Shown: positions 21,775 to 32,699 of the stretch, one piece after another
How the letters are laid out: each line of letters begins with the position of its first letter
How positions within the stretch are numbered: the stretch's first letter is position 1
From: Prorocentrum cordatum
Taxonomy: Eukaryota; Sar; Dinophyceae; Prorocentrales; Prorocentraceae
Length of the DNA stretch: 64,000 nt
Assembly: GCA_963575745.1 (NCBI GenBank)
Contig: CAUYUJ010021676.1
Location: 52,501-116,500 of the forward strand
Reading direction: 5' to 3'
Made by a program: the position numbers and the translations under genes
Notes under the pieces: model-generated
The model's input: the letters and a program-made list of their open reading frames with translations, nothing else
What the model was told of the DNA's origin: nothing
Database searches by the model: none

Positions 21775-22025
21775 GGCGACGACAAGAAAGAAACAATAAA
21801 CAATAAACAAAAAAATAAAAAAATAACAGAAGAACATATAAACATAAAAAAAAAAAAAGAAAAAAAAAAATACAGAAAGACAAAAAAAAAAATAAAACAG
21901 ATAAAAAAAAAAATACCAAAAAATAAAAATAAAAAAAAAAAAAAAAAAATAAAATAAAAAAAATAAGAAAAAAAAAAAACAAAAAAAATAAAAAAAATAC
22001 AAAATAAAAAGAATAACTAAAAATT
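21775..22025 (-). other. 251-bp T-rich insertion splitting the RT domain
   Basis: On the coding strand it is overwhelmingly T, with short A, C and G interruptions. It is flanked by near-identical 9-mers (GTCATCGCC at 22034-22026 and GTCGTCGCC at 21783-21775). Removing exactly one 9-mer plus the T-rich block keeps the reading frame, giving ...AVIA|MGWS..., which is how related RTs read. There is no canonical GT...AG. It could be a non-canonical (introner-like) intron or a recent insertion with a target duplication. Confidence 0.75.
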
Positions 22026-25000
22026 GGCGATGACAGCCGAGGTCACGTAGACGACGGGCTCCGAGCGGCCAAACAGCTTGCCCGCGAGCGGCCGCCCCAC
22101 GGCCATGTAGGGGTGCCACGCGGGCGGGACCCGCCACACGAAGAAGGCCCCCTTCTGGTCGTCGCCCGACCACAGCAGCAGCTTCCCCTCGGGGATCACG
22201 ACCGACGTCCAGGACGTCGAGGCCGCGAGCAGCGCCGCCTCGCCCACGTGGGCCTTCAGGAGCGAGTTGCCTGGCACCATGTTGGGGATGGGCCTGGTGA
22301 CCCGCGTGGCGCCAGGCGCTGGGGTGCCCTTCTTCTCCACCGCGAACAGGCCGTTCAGCGCGGGCTCGCCCCTCACGCGGACCAGCTCGCTCTCCGCGAG
22401 CGTGGTGAAGATGCTGAGCGACACGAGGTGCAGCGCCAGCTCCTCCCAGTCCGCCTCCGTCTCCACGTTCACGCGGGCCCGCGGCAGCGGGTCGGGCCAG
22501 TCGGACTGGTCGAGGAGCGCCAGCTCGGGGCGGCGCAGCCAGGCGCCGACCTCGTCGTCAACGAAGTCGATCGCGTCGAGCGTGGCAGCGCACTCCCGCG
22601 CGGGCAGGCCAGGGGCCAGCTCGCAGAGCCGGCAGGGGAGGGCCTTCACGCCCGTCTCGCCCTCGTACGCTGACCCGCAGCCGCCCGCCAGCTCGTCGAT
22701 CGCAGGGACCACGACCATGGCGAGCGGGTCCTCCGCCAGGGCCGCCGCTCGGCTCTTCAAGTGCACGTAGACCTGCGTCTGCGCCTCCGACAGGGCCGGC
22801 CTGTGGCGCCAGCCTTCCTGCGCGCGGCCGTAGAACGCATAGTTGAGCGCCACCACGCTGAGGCGCAGCCACGCCTGCTCGCTGACCTCCCGCGCCACGG
22901 CGCGGCGGCGGCACCTGCGCGCCTTGGGCAAGGCACTGTGGGCCAGCCAGCGGACCACCTCCTCGGTCGACGGAAGGGGAAGCGGCAGGGCGTCCCGAAC
23001 CCTCCTGTTCGACGACCCTCCGCTCCCACAAAATGTGTCCGCACGCATGCTGAAAGACCGAGCGGAGTGGCCAAGGCTGCCTGGGCGGCGTCGCACTGCT
23101 GCCGCCAGCTGCGCCGCCAGGTCGACCGCGACGATGCTCTTGCCGAAGCCGAGGGAGAGCTCGTCGGACCAGCACTGCAGCGCGGTGGCCAGCGGGGGCT
23201 CCGCGACGCCCTCACCCCGCTCGCATAGGGTGGCACGATCTCCGCCCTCGGTAAACCGAGTTTGGCCCACGCCGCGGACTCCCCCACCAGCACCCCCCGC
23301 AGGGCTCGCGCCTTTGATGGAGGCATCGGCCACCCTCCCTGAGGAGGCTCCACCATAGCGCGGGGCAGGCGGCAGGCTGCCGCCGCCCATGTCCGACGGG
23401 GGCGCGCCGCCGCACGAGCTTTGAAGGCTCGCAGGCGGTGCTGGGTGTTCGTCTCCCCCGGCTGCTGCGGGAACTCCTTCCGCATCTCCGCAAAGGACAT
23501 CTTCCACGGCGGTGGGGCTGCCGACCCCTCGGCCCGCGGGGGAGGCCCGCCCGCGGCCGACGCCAGGGGGGCTGGTGGAGCCGCCGCAGAAACCTTCCTG
23601 CGGGGCGGCCGAGCCCGCGGCTGGCGGGGGGCCTGCCCCCCAGGTCCCTTTGCCTGCGCTGTCGCCGGGGGTGCCCCACCTGCCTGGCCAACAGACGGAG
23701 GCGCCAGCGGCGGGCGCGCCCCCGTCGGGCCCCCGCCCTATCCCGGCGTCTTGGCAGAGGCCAGGCGCGCGGAGAGCTCGTCCAACCTCATCTCGCCGAG
23801 CTGGATGCTGCGGATGAGCTCCTCCTCCTCGCTGCGGATGGCCGTGGGCTCGTCGCGCGGCGGGATCAGCTCCCACCACTCCGCCGCCGCCCCCGAGCCG
23901 TCCGTCGTTGCCACCTGCAGCGCCTTTAGGCGCTGGACGATCAGGTCGCAGGCGTGGGCCGCCTTCCCCTGCATCAGCAGGTCCACCGCCTCCGCGAGGG
24001 TGCGGAGCTCGCGGTACGTCTGCACGCCGATCTCCTTCACCGGATGCTGCGGCAGGTAGATCGTGAGGAGGTGCCGCAGCGCGATCGGGCCCGTCGCGTC
24101 GACGGCCGCCTCCCCCCTCCTGCGAGCCCAGGAAGTCCGCCACCTGCTGCAGGCTCAGCTCCGTGAGGCGGCCCGGGGAGGCGGCGGCCATCCGACGACA
24201 GAAGGCCCTCTTCGTGGCCAGGTCGCGCGGCACCGCCGCGGGGTCCACGGAGCCGAGGCCGCCCCCGCCGATGTTGCCAGGGGGAGCCTCCTTGCCCTCG
24301 CGGATGGCCATCGCGAGCGCCTGCGCCAGCTCCGCCATGCCGCCGCTCAGACCAGCTCCTGGCGGCGCCCGCTCGGGCACAGGGTCCCCTGACCCTCGGG
24401 GGCCCGCGTCCGAGGCGGCCCTCTTGAGCTTCGCGGCGCGCTCGACCAGCAGGTCCCCGAGCGACCGCTTCTTCACAGGCCCCTCGCCAGCCGCCTCTGC
24501 GCCGAGGGGGAAGCCGTCCAGGTTGACGTCCCCAGCAGCCCGCTTCCCCTCCTCGAGGCGCACACGAGCCCCTGCGAGCTTGCCTCCCAGGCCGCCCGCG
24601 GCAGCTGCCTCCTCATCTGCGGCCAGCTCTGAGCCAGGGCCGCGCGACGAGCCTCCTACGCTCAGGAAGTCGTCGAAGGGGGCAGCGCCAGGCGGGGCCC
24701 TGGGAGGACCTGCTGCGGCTGGCGGGCGACCCGTCGCTTTGGCCACCGCAGCGGGCCTCGCGGGGGCGGCGGCGGCGACCAGCGGCCCGAGGCGTGCTGC
24801 TGGCCAAGCCGCCTCTGGGTTCGCCTCCTTGCTCTCGACGAACAGCGCCCGCAAGCGCAGCGGCGGCTCTGCGCTGGAGACCCGCAGCGCCCGCCACGCG
24901 AACCGGCACTGCTCAAGGCCGCCTGCTGCGTAGCCCGTGCTGCAGTAGCATTTGCCCTGGGCCACCGCCAACGGGACGATCGGCACGGGCCCGTCCTCCA

Positions 25001-25226
25001 CGGGCGCGGGCACGACGGCCTCCGGCGCCTCCCAGAGGTCCTCGTCTCCACCGTCGAGGTCCTCGTCAGCCGCCTGAGCCACCCAGCTTCGCGCCTGCCA
25101 GGAGTCAGGCCAGCGACCCTCGCCTCCCAGTGCCGCCGCCAGGAGCGCGAGGAGGGCGGATGGCGCGCCTCGCAGCAGGCCTCGCGGCCACCGAGACACT
25201 CGTGGCCGTGACCCCGAAGAATGCAT
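22017..25226 (-). CDS. Retroelement first ORF: gag-like region and N-terminal half of RT
   Basis: The frame is open for 1069 codons, starting at an ATG at 25226 just inside A1. The C-terminal part (about residues 760-1069) reads as an RT pre-domain and fingers/palm: WLRLSVVALNYAFYGRA, NGLFAVEKKG, RPIPNMVPGN and LLWSGDDQKGAFFVWRVPPAW (motif A, about 22166-22110). It stops in the T-rich block. The middle is probably read in a wrong frame. At 24040-23738 another frame gives a helical gag-like segment (AEAVDLLMQGKAAHACDLIV, RLKALQVA, WWELIPP) that looks more genuine, implying paired indels near 24.1 and 23.7 kb. The N-terminus is Ala/Gly/Pro-rich. It is probably non-functional as it stands. Confidence 0.7.
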   Translation of the reverse strand: MHSSGSRPRVSRWPRGLLRGAPSALLALLAAALGGEGRWPDSWQARSWVAQAADEDLDGGDEDLWEAPEAVVPAPVEDGPVPIVPLAVAQGKCYCSTGYAAGGLEQCRFAWRALRVSSAEPPLRLRALFVESKEANPEAAWPAARLGPLVAAAAPARPAAVAKATGRPPAAAGPPRAPPGAAPFDDFLSVGGSSRGPGSELAADEEAAAAGGLGGKLAGARVRLEEGKRAAGDVNLDGFPLGAEAAGEGPVKKRSLGDLLVERAAKLKRAASDAGPRGSGDPVPERAPPGAGLSGGMAELAQALAMAIREGKEAPPGNIGGGGLGSVDPAAVPRDLATKRAFCRRMAAASPGRLTELSLQQVADFLGSQEGGGGRRRDGPDRAAAPPHDLPAAASGEGDRRADVPRAPHPRGGGGPADAGEGGPRLRPDRPAPKGAAGGNDGRLGGGGGVVGADPAARRAHGHPQRGGGAHPQHPARRDEVGRALRAPGLCQDAGIGRGPDGGAPAAGASVCWPGRWGTPGDSAGKGTWGAGPPPAAGSAAPQEGFCGGSTSPPGVGRGRASPAGRGVGSPTAVEDVLCGDAEGVPAAAGGDEHPAPPASLQSSCGGAPPSDMGGGSLPPAPRYGGASSGRVADASIKGASPAGGAGGGVRGVGQTRFTEGGDRATLCERGEGVAEPPLATALQCWSDELSLGFGKSIVAVDLAAQLAAAVRRRPGSLGHSARSFSMRADTFCGSGGSSNRRVRDALPLPLPSTEEVVRWLAHSALPKARRCRRRAVAREVSEQAWLRLSVVALNYAFYGRAQEGWRHRPALSEAQTQVYVHLKSRAAALAEDPLAMVVVPAIDELAGGCGSAYEGETGVKALPCRLCELAPGLPARECAATLDAIDFVDDEVGAWLRRPELALLDQSDWPDPLPRARVNVETEADWEELALHLVSLSIFTTLAESELVRVRGEPALNGLFAVEKKGTPAPGATRVTRPIPNMVPGNSLLKAHVGEAALLAASTSWTSVVIPEGKLLLWSGDDQKGAFFVWRVPPAWHPYMAVGRPLAGKLFGRSEPVVYVTSAVIANF

Positions 25227-25235
25227 GGATCCTAA

Positions 25236-25330
25236 AGCCCAAACAGGCTACGGACGTGTTGGGGCGGCGTGTCCTGGCCAAAGGGGGGAAGACGGGTATA
25301 CGCATACAGGGAACCAGTATACAGACATAC
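25236..25330 (-). repeat. Split direct repeat A1 (5' terminus of retroelement)
   Basis: 95 bp matching A2 (17767-17861) with one mismatch. Outside it the sequence changes to ACATCGTTGTTAGG, unrelated to the A2 flank. Confidence 0.9.
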
Positions 25331-25387
25331 ACATCGTTGTTAGGTTGAGTTGCCGGGATACGTTTTTTTCCCCAAAAAATGAATAGT

Positions 25388-25388
25388 C

Positions 25389-25452
<64 letters not shown>
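25388..25452 (+). repeat. CAA microsatellite
   Basis: About 21 uninterrupted CAA repeats at the head of the first unit. Confidence 0.97.
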
Positions 25453-25799
25453 GGTTTAAGACTGTTCGCCCTGATATGATCGAGTGTCCAAAAACGCGTA
25501 TTTCCCAAACCTCGATACCCGCCTTCTTCGTTTTCGATCGAACCCCTTTTGGATGGTATACCCTTCTTCCCTGCAGGCCGGGCCCCGGCAAGCGGCGGGG
25601 CGGCCGCGGACCGTCGGCCTGGGCAGCGGCAGCGCTGATCGGCGGGGCGGCCGCGGACCGTCGACCCGACCCCAAGAGGGACGGACAGGGGACCGACCAC
25701 GATGACGACGACGACGACGTCGAAGACGACGGCGACGACGAAGACGACGGCGACGACGACGACGACGGCGACGACGAGCGAAAGCGAGAGCGAGAGAGA

Positions 25800-26040
25800 A
25801 CGACAGCAGGGCCACGATAGGCCACGAAGGGCGACAGCGGGGACACGAAGGGAATGCGTATGGGGCCACGATGAGCGCGAACGAGCGGGGGCCACGAAGT
25901 GCAGATAATGCGGGGCCACAGAAGACAACTATGGGGCCACTGAGGGTAGCAACTGGGCCACGTAGGACAGTGAGGGGGACACAAATTGCGACAGAGGGGC
26001 CACGAAGGGCATGCACATGGGGCCACAACGGGCGCGACTC
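25800..26040 (+). repeat. 21-bp-type minisatellite block
   Basis: GGGGCCACGAAGGGC family. It follows a CGA array (25700-25780). Confidence 0.9.
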
Positions 26041-26454
26041 CTGGGTGCCTGGGTGTCGGGAGCGCGGCGCTTGGGCAAATTGCAGGAAATTCCAACGCAA
26101 GGCTATTCTTCAGTAAGTTGCAAGCAAGTCTCCAGCGAGAGCGCGACTCCAGAGCGCATTGGGAAGCGAATCCTGAATAAATTGTAAGGAAGTCCCAAGC
26201 GAGAGCCAATTCCTGAATAAAATGCGAAGAAGTCTCGGGCGGGAGCGGGGGTCCTGGCTAAATTGTAAGGAAGTCTCAGGCGGGAGCCGCTGTTGTTGTA
26301 ACCTGCGGGCCAGGGGGCCAGTTTGAGCATCAAGACTTTCCCTGTCAAAAAAAACAAGGTGCGAGCGTCGAGGGGGACACGTTGATTGAGAAAAAACAGT
26401 GTGCACACGTGGGGGGATCAACAATAAGAATTCTTCATACATGAGAATTCAACA

Positions 26455-26503
26455 ACAACAGCAACAACAACAACAACAACTACTACTACTACTACTACTA
26501 CCA

Positions 26504-26578
<75 letters not shown>

Positions 26579-26584
26579 ACTACG

Positions 26585-26647
<63 letters not shown>

Positions 26648-26772
26648 GACTACGACGAATCCTACTACTACTACAAACTTCTAACTACCTACGACACTAC
26701 TACTACTTACTACTACACTACTACTACTACTAACTACTACTACTACTACTACTAACACTACTACTACTACTA

Positions 26773-26814
<42 letters not shown>

Positions 26815-26930
26815 AACTACTACTACTACACTACTACGACTACGACTACGAACTACGACAACGACTACGACTACTAACTTACTACTACTACTAACTACTA
26901 CACTACTACTAACTTACTACTACTACATGC
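26455..26930 (+). repeat. CAA then CTA trinucleotide microsatellite
   Basis: About 25 bp of (CAA)n is followed by about 450 bp of (CTA)n with TAACTACGA interruptions. The CTA expansion occupies the microsatellite slot of this unit only. Confidence 0.97.
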
Positions 26931-27024
26931 CCCCGTGTGTCATTCAAGACGAGTTCCCCACACCCTCGATACCCGCCCTTTTTGTCTTCGATCACACCCC
27001 CTTTGTGGGGATTAATAATTCTCT

Positions 27025-27520
27025 TTGTGGGGGGGGGGCGGCGGGCTTAGACAGGCGGGCAAACCTGAACGGACGGACAATGCTTCGTGGGCGTACATGC
27101 GCCCGCCAGTGGAATTGGTGTGGGCCCTGCAAAAAGAGGAGGGGGAGAACGAGGGAGAGTGGGAGGAAGGGAGGGGGAGGGACGAAGGAAGAGGGAAAAC
27201 GCCAGGAGAGAAGGAGCGAAGAGGGGGGCGATTGATTAGAGGCAGAGAGAGAGAGAGAGAGAAACAAAAAAAAACATATAAGAGAGGTAGAGAAAGAGAG
27301 AGAGAGAGAGGGGAGAGAGAGAGAGAGAGAGAGAGAGAGCGAAAGAAAGAGGGAGGTAGGAGACAGGAGAGGGGAGGGAAAAGGGAGGAGGGAGAGGAGG
27401 GAGAGGGGATAGGGCAGACAGGCATAAGGATGAAGGTTGAAAGGAGGGAGAGAGAAAGGAGGGGACGAGGGAGGAGGGAGGAGGGAGAAGGAGGAGGAGC
27501 AGGAAGGTAAGAGCGTGAAC
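27025..27520 (+). repeat. GA-rich middle segment of unit 2
   Basis: GGGAGG/GAGA low complexity replaces the 21-bp minisatellite found in sister units. Confidence 0.85.
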
Positions 27521-28165
27521 GTTCGAGGAAGTCCTAGGCGAAAACGCTGTTCCTGAAGAAAGTCTCGAGCGGGAGCCCACGACGGGCGGGCGATCCCCTG
27601 ACGGGCGGGTCGGGCGGGTGGGACATTCAAGCGGGATGATTGAGTATGGCGAAGGAGCGATTACTAAGTAAATTGTAGCGACGTCCTTGGCGCAGCGTGT
27701 TTCCTGAGCGTCGAAAGCGCGATTTCTAAATAAATTGCATGGAGGTCGCAGGCGAGAGCGCAATTCCTGAATAACATGTGAGGGGCTCTCTGGCGGGAGC
27801 GGGGGTCTTGATTCAATTGCGAGGAAGTCTTGACTCAATTGCGAGAAAGCCTCAAGCGGGAGCGCCGTTCCTGAGTAAATGGTGAGGGAGTCTCAGATGG
27901 GAGCAGGTGTCTCAGACTAAATACGAGGTAAGTCACAGGCGGGAAGCACCGATCCTCAAAATTGTTAGGAAGTCGTCCGAGCGAGGGTCCTGAGTAAATT
28001 GGAGGAAGCTCAGGCGTGAGTTTTGTCTGTGAGTGTTGTTGTTGTAGCCCGGGGGGCAGGGGCACAGTTTGAGCAGGAAGACTTTCCTTGAGAAAAAACA
28101 AGGTGCGAGCCCCGGGGGTGGCACTTCAATCGAAAAAAAAACAATGTGCACCGGTGGGGGGGGAT
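27520..28165 (+). repeat. Tail minisatellite and 3' anchor, unit 2
   Basis: Tandem 40-45-bp repeats (GCGGGAGC...CCTGAATAAATTG type), then GTTGTTGTTGTAGCCCGGGG and GGTGGGGGGGGATCAACA. Confidence 0.85.
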
Positions 28166-28195
28166 CAACAATAATTATTCTTCAAGAATGAGAGT

Positions 28196-28197
28196 TC

Positions 28198-28253
<56 letters not shown>
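28196..28253 (+). repeat. CAA microsatellite, unit 3
   Basis: Uninterrupted (CAA)n, then the anchor ACTGTTCGCTCTTACTGG. Confidence 0.97.
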
Positions 28254-28254
<1 letters not shown>

Positions 28255-28379
28255 CAATATAATACTGTTCGCTCTTACTGGCACGCGTGTCTTGCATTCC
28301 GTATACCCCAACCCTCGATGCCCGCCCACTTCGTCTTCGATTGCACCCCCTTTCGGGGGGAATCTCTTCCTTGTCGGCC

Positions 28380-28800
28380 ACCGACTGAAGTGCGAAGAAG
28401 TCTCGAGCGAGAGCGCCGTTCCTGAGTTCGGGGGCCTCTCTGGCCAGGGGCTCTCGGAATACCTATGGAGAAATATCGAAGGGGAGCCCTTGTCGCCGTG
28501 TCCAGGCCTCCACCGACTTGCGTGAATCACGGGAAAATCTCGAGCGGGAGCGCCGTTCCTGATTTCGGGGGCCTTCTTGGCCAGGGGCTCTCGGAGTAAA
28601 TCCTGAAGAAGTATCGAGCAGGAGCCCCTGTCGTCGTGGCTGGGCCTCCGACAACTTAATTGAATTGCGAGGAAGTCTCCAGCGAGAGCGCGGTTCCTGA
28701 GTTCGGGGGCCTCTCTGGCCAGGGTGTCTCGGGGTAACTTGTGAGGAAATATCGAGCGAGAGCCGTTGTTGTGGTGGCTGGGCCTCCAAGGGCCCACATT
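28380..28800 (+). repeat. Tail-type repeats of about 125 bp in unit 3
   Basis: At least three tandem units contain CGAGAAGTCTCGAGCGAGAG-like sequence, CGTTCCTGAGTTCGGGGGCC and GGCCAGGGGCTCTCGG. An inverted block at 12.74-13.09 kb carries the same units. Confidence 0.8.
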
Positions 28801-28914
28801 TAGGCTCAAGCCAAAGCTCGAGCGGGAGGAGCGGAAGCTTCGTTTCAAAAGAAAATGTAGCCGCGTCGAGGCGAGAGCGCGCGGGACCGTCGACCCGACC
28901 CCAAGAGGGACTGA

Positions 28915-28927
28915 CAAGGGACCGACC

Positions 28928-28972
<45 letters not shown>

Positions 28973-29290
28973 TCCAAGACGACGGCGACGACCACGACGA
29001 CAGCGACGACGAAAGAAAGCGAGAGCGAGAGAGAACGACAGCAGGGCCACGAAGGGCACGAAGTAGGCCACGAAGGGCGACAGCGGGGACACAAGGGAAT
29101 GCGTATGGGGCCACGAACAGCGCGAACGAGCGGGGGCCACGAAGTGCAGATAATGCGGGGCCACAGAAGGCAACTATGGGGCCACTGAGGGTAGCAACTG
29201 GGCCACGTAGGACAGTGAGGGAGACACAAATGGCGACAGCGCGGCCACGAAGGGCGATGCAAATGGTGCCACAACGGGCGCGACTCCTGG
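28915..29290 (+). repeat. CGA array and 21-bp minisatellite, unit 3
   Basis: (CGA)n at 28925-28970, GCGAAAGCGAGAGCG-type sequence, then GGGGCCACGAAGGGC repeats. Confidence 0.9.
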
Positions 29291-29506
29291 GTGCCTGGGT
29301 GTCCGGGAGTGCGGCGCTTGGGAAAATTGCAAGAAATTCCCACGCTAGGCCATTCTTCACATTCTTCCGTAAGTTGCTAGCAAGTCCTCCAGCGAAGAGC
29401 AGCGACCTCCCAGACGCCGGGAGAGCGATTCCTGAATAAATTGTAAGGAAGTCCCAAGCGAGAGCGCGATTCCTGAATAAAATGCGAGGAAGTCTCGGGC
29501 GGGAGC

Positions 29507-29916
29507 GGGGGTCCTGGCTAAATTGTAAGGAAGTCTCAAGCGGGAGCCGTTGTTGTTGTAACCCGGGCGCCAGCGGGCCAGTTTGAGCATCAAGACTTTC
29601 CCTGTCAAAAAACAGGGTGCGAGCGTCGAGGGGCACACTTTGATTGAGAAAAAACAATATGCACCGGTGGGGGGGGGATCACCAATAATTATTATTCAGA
29701 AATGAGAATTCGGGGGTCCTGGCTAAATTGTAAGGAAGTCTCAAGCGGGAGCCGTTGTTGTTGTAACCCGGGCGCCAGCGGGCCAGTTTGAGCATCAAGA
29801 CTTTCCCTGTCAAAAAACAGGGTGCGAGCGTCGAGGGGCACACTTTGATTGAGAAAAAACAATATGCACCGGTGGGGGGGGGATCACCAATAATTATTAT
29901 TCAGAAATGAGAATTC
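29507..29916 (+). repeat. Apparently perfect tandem duplication, 2 x 205 bp
   Basis: 29507-29711 and 29712-29916 appear identical. Each runs from GGGGGTCCTGGCTAAATTG through the 3' anchor to GAATTC, so the junction of tail and 3' anchor has been copied. The lack of differences suggests a very recent event or an assembly duplication. Confidence 0.9.
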
Positions 29917-30340
29917 AACAACAACAACAACAACAACTACAACAACAGCAGCAGCAGTGACAACAACAAAAACAGCCACCATAACAACAATACCAACAAC
30001 AACAAATACAACAAAAACATCAAGAACAACAACCATAACAACAACATCAACACTACTAATAACAACAATAACAACACCAACAACAGCAACCACATCAGCA
30101 TCATCAACAACAAACAAACCAACAACAACAACAACAACAACAAATACAATCACCATCACAACAACAAACAACAACAAACAATAACAACAACAACAACAAC
30201 AACAGCAGCAGCAACAACAATAACAATACCAACAACAATAGCAACAGCAACAGCAACGGCAGCAGCAACAACCACAACCTCAACAACAAAGGCAACAACG
30301 CTAGCAACAACGACGACGACGACGACAACAACAACAATCA
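29917..30340 (+). repeat. CAA-type microsatellite, degenerate, unit 4
   Basis: About 420 bp of (CAA)n with CAG, CAT, ACC and CGA variants. All long frames are poly-N, T, Q or L, V on the other strand. Confidence 0.95.
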
Positions 30341-30539
30341 TGTTAAGATTGTTCGCTCATTTCTGCTCGCGTGCAACTCGACACCTACATCCCACACCGT
30401 CGAACCCGCCCTCTTCGTCTTCAATCGTGTCCCCCTAGGGGAATACATTCCTTACCTTCAACGTGTATTTCGTGCAGCCCCTAAGGCAGGGCAAGAGAGG
30501 ACGGATGGAAGGGAGGGACAAGGGGCAGGCGGGTTGCTG

Positions 30540-30900
30540 AAGCGTGCGCCCTGCATGATCCGCGAAGAAGTCTCGAGCGACAGCGCGATTCTCAAATAAA
30601 CCGTGAGGAAATCCACAGCGAGAGCGAGATTCCTGAGTGTCGAGGACGCGGCGTCTGAGTACATGGCGAGGGAGTCCCACGCGAGAGCGCGCTTCCTCCA
30701 TAAATTATAAAAAAGTCCGGTGAGAAAGCGCGATATGGGAATCCATTATGAGGAAGTCTCAAGCAGGAACCGTTGTTACTGTAAACCGGGGCCCAACAAC
30801 ACAGTTTGGCGACACCCCACTTACCCTTGTAAAAAGACGGGCGCGAGACCCGGGAGAAGTATTTCAATTGAGAAATACACTATGGTTACCGCAGGGGGTG
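30540..30900 (+). repeat. Tail minisatellite and 3' anchor, unit 4
   Basis: Diverged 40-45-bp repeats, then GAACCGTTGTTACTGTAAAC and AATAATTATTCTTCGGGAAG. Confidence 0.8.
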
Positions 30901-30929
30901 TCAGAAATAATTATTCTTCGGGAAGTAAA

Positions 30930-31188
30930 CTTCAACAACCACAACAACAATAACAACAACCAACAACAACAACAACAACAACAACAACAGCCACAACAGC
31001 CACAACGACGACGAAGACGACGCCAACGACGACGACACCGACAACGACAACAACGACGACGAACACAACGGCAACGACAACGACGACAGCGACAACGACA
31101 ACGACAACAACGACAACAACAACAACAGCAGCAACAACAACGCCAACAACGACGTCAACAGCCGCAGCAGTATCAACAACAATCATTT
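30930..31188 (+). repeat. CAA/CGA microsatellite, unit 5
   Basis: (CAA)n passes into CGACAA/CGACGA repeats, then the anchor CATTTTAAGACTATTCGCTC. Confidence 0.95.
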
Positions 31189-31489
31189 TAAGACTATTCG
31201 CTCTTCTCTGCTCGAGTGTCCTTCACCGTGTATTTCCCAAACCCTCGATACCCGCCCTCTTCGTCTTCGATCGTACCCCTTTTGGGGGGTAGATCTGTCT
31301 TCCTTGCAGGCCGCTCCCCGGCAAGCGGGGGGGCGGCCGCGGACCGCCCGCCTGGCCAGCGGCAGGGCTGATCGGCGGCAGCCCGATCCCAGAAGGGACG
31401 GACAGGGGACCGACCATGACGACGACGACGACGGCAACGACGGCGACGACGACGACGACGAGCGAAAGCGAGAGACAGAGCGAGAGGGA

Positions 31490-32690
31490 GAGCGAGAGCG
31501 ACAGCGGGGCTACGAAGGGCAGGAAGTGGGCCACGAAGGGCGACAGCGGGGCCACGAAGTGCATTCGTATGGGACCACGAAGGGCGCGAACGAGCGGGGG
31601 CCACGAAGTGCAGGTAACGCGGGGCCACAGACGGCAACGATGGGGCCACTGAGGGTAGCAACGGGGACACGTAGGACCGCGAGGGGGCCACAAAGGGCGA
31701 CAGCGGGGCCACGAAGTGCATGCATATGGGGACACGACCAGTGCGAACGAGCGGGGGCCATGAAGGGCATACATATATGGGGCCACGAAGGGCAGCGAGG
31801 GGGGGCCACGAAGGGCTGCAACGGGGCCACGAAGGACAGCGAGGGGGCCACGGCCACGATGGGCTGCAACGGGGCCACGAAGGGCAGCGAGAGGGGGGGG
31901 CACGAAGGGCTGCAACGGGGCCACGAAGGCAGCGAGGAGGCCACGAAGGGCTGCAACTGGGCCACAGAGGAGGGCTACGGGGCCGCGAAGGGCAGGAGGG
32001 GGCCACGAAGGGCTGCAACGGTGCCACGAAACAAAGCGAGGGGGCCACGAAGGGCTGCAACGGGGCCACGAAGGGCAGCGAGGGGGCCACAAAGGGCTGC
32101 AACGCGGCCACGAAGGGCTGCGAGGGGGCCACGAAGGACTGCAACGGGGCCACGAAGGACAGCGAGGGGGCCACGAAGGACTGCAACGGTGCCACGAAGG
32201 ACAGCGAGGGGGCCACGAAGGACTGCAACTGTGCCACGAAGGGCAGCGAGGGGGCCACGAAGGGCTGCAACGGGGACACGAAGGGCAGCGAGGGGGCCAC
32301 AAAGGGCGACAACGGGGCCACGAAGGGCAGCGAGGGGGCCACGAAGGGTTGCAACGGGGCCACGAAGGGCAGCGAGGGGGCCACGAAGGGCAGCGAGGGG
32401 GCCACGAAGGGCTGCAACGCGGCCACGAAGGGCTGCGAGGGGGCCACCAAGGGCGACAGCGGGGCCACGAAGGACTGCAACGGGGCCAGGACGGACTGCA
32501 ACGGTGCCACGAAGGACAGCGAGGGGGCTACGAAGGGCTGCAACGGGGTCGCGAAGGGCAGCGAGGGGGCCACGAAGGGCTGCAACGGGTCCACGAAGGG
32601 CAGCGAGGGGGCCGCCAAGGACTGCAACGGTGCCACGAAGGACAGCGAGGGGGCCACGAAGGGCTGCAACGGGGCCACGAAGGGCAGCGA
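31490..32690 (+). repeat. 21-bp minisatellite, longest block (about 55 units)
   Basis: Alternating 21-mers GGGGCCACGAAGGGC + TGCAAC and the same 15-mer + AGCGAG, mostly intact. Translations are GATKGCN-GATKGSE on the plus strand and VAPLQPF-VAPSLPF on the minus strand. Frames of about 300-500 codons stay open in several registers, so coding potential cannot be inferred from length. Confidence 0.95.
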
Positions 32691-32699
32691 GATCCCGAT

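Larger units (their letters stand above)
17474..25330 (-). mobile_element. DIRS/PAT-like tyrosine-recombinase retroelement with a C5 DNA methyltransferase
   Basis: On the minus strand the order is A1 (25330-25236), gag-like/RT frame, RT palm with YIDD, first part of RNase H, DNA methyltransferase, rest of RNase H, tyrosine recombinase, B1 (18089-17858), A2 (17861-17767), B2 (17705-17474). The A1 ... B1-A2-B2 arrangement is the split direct repeat structure known from PAT/Ngaro-type elements, and the B1/A2 junction equals what circle formation would create by joining B2 to A1. A1/A2 differ at about 1 of 95 positions and B1/B2 at about 4 of 232, so insertion is fairly recent. Several frameshifts and a T-rich insertion mean this copy is probably not functional unless some are assembly errors or introns. 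Confidence 0.85.
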
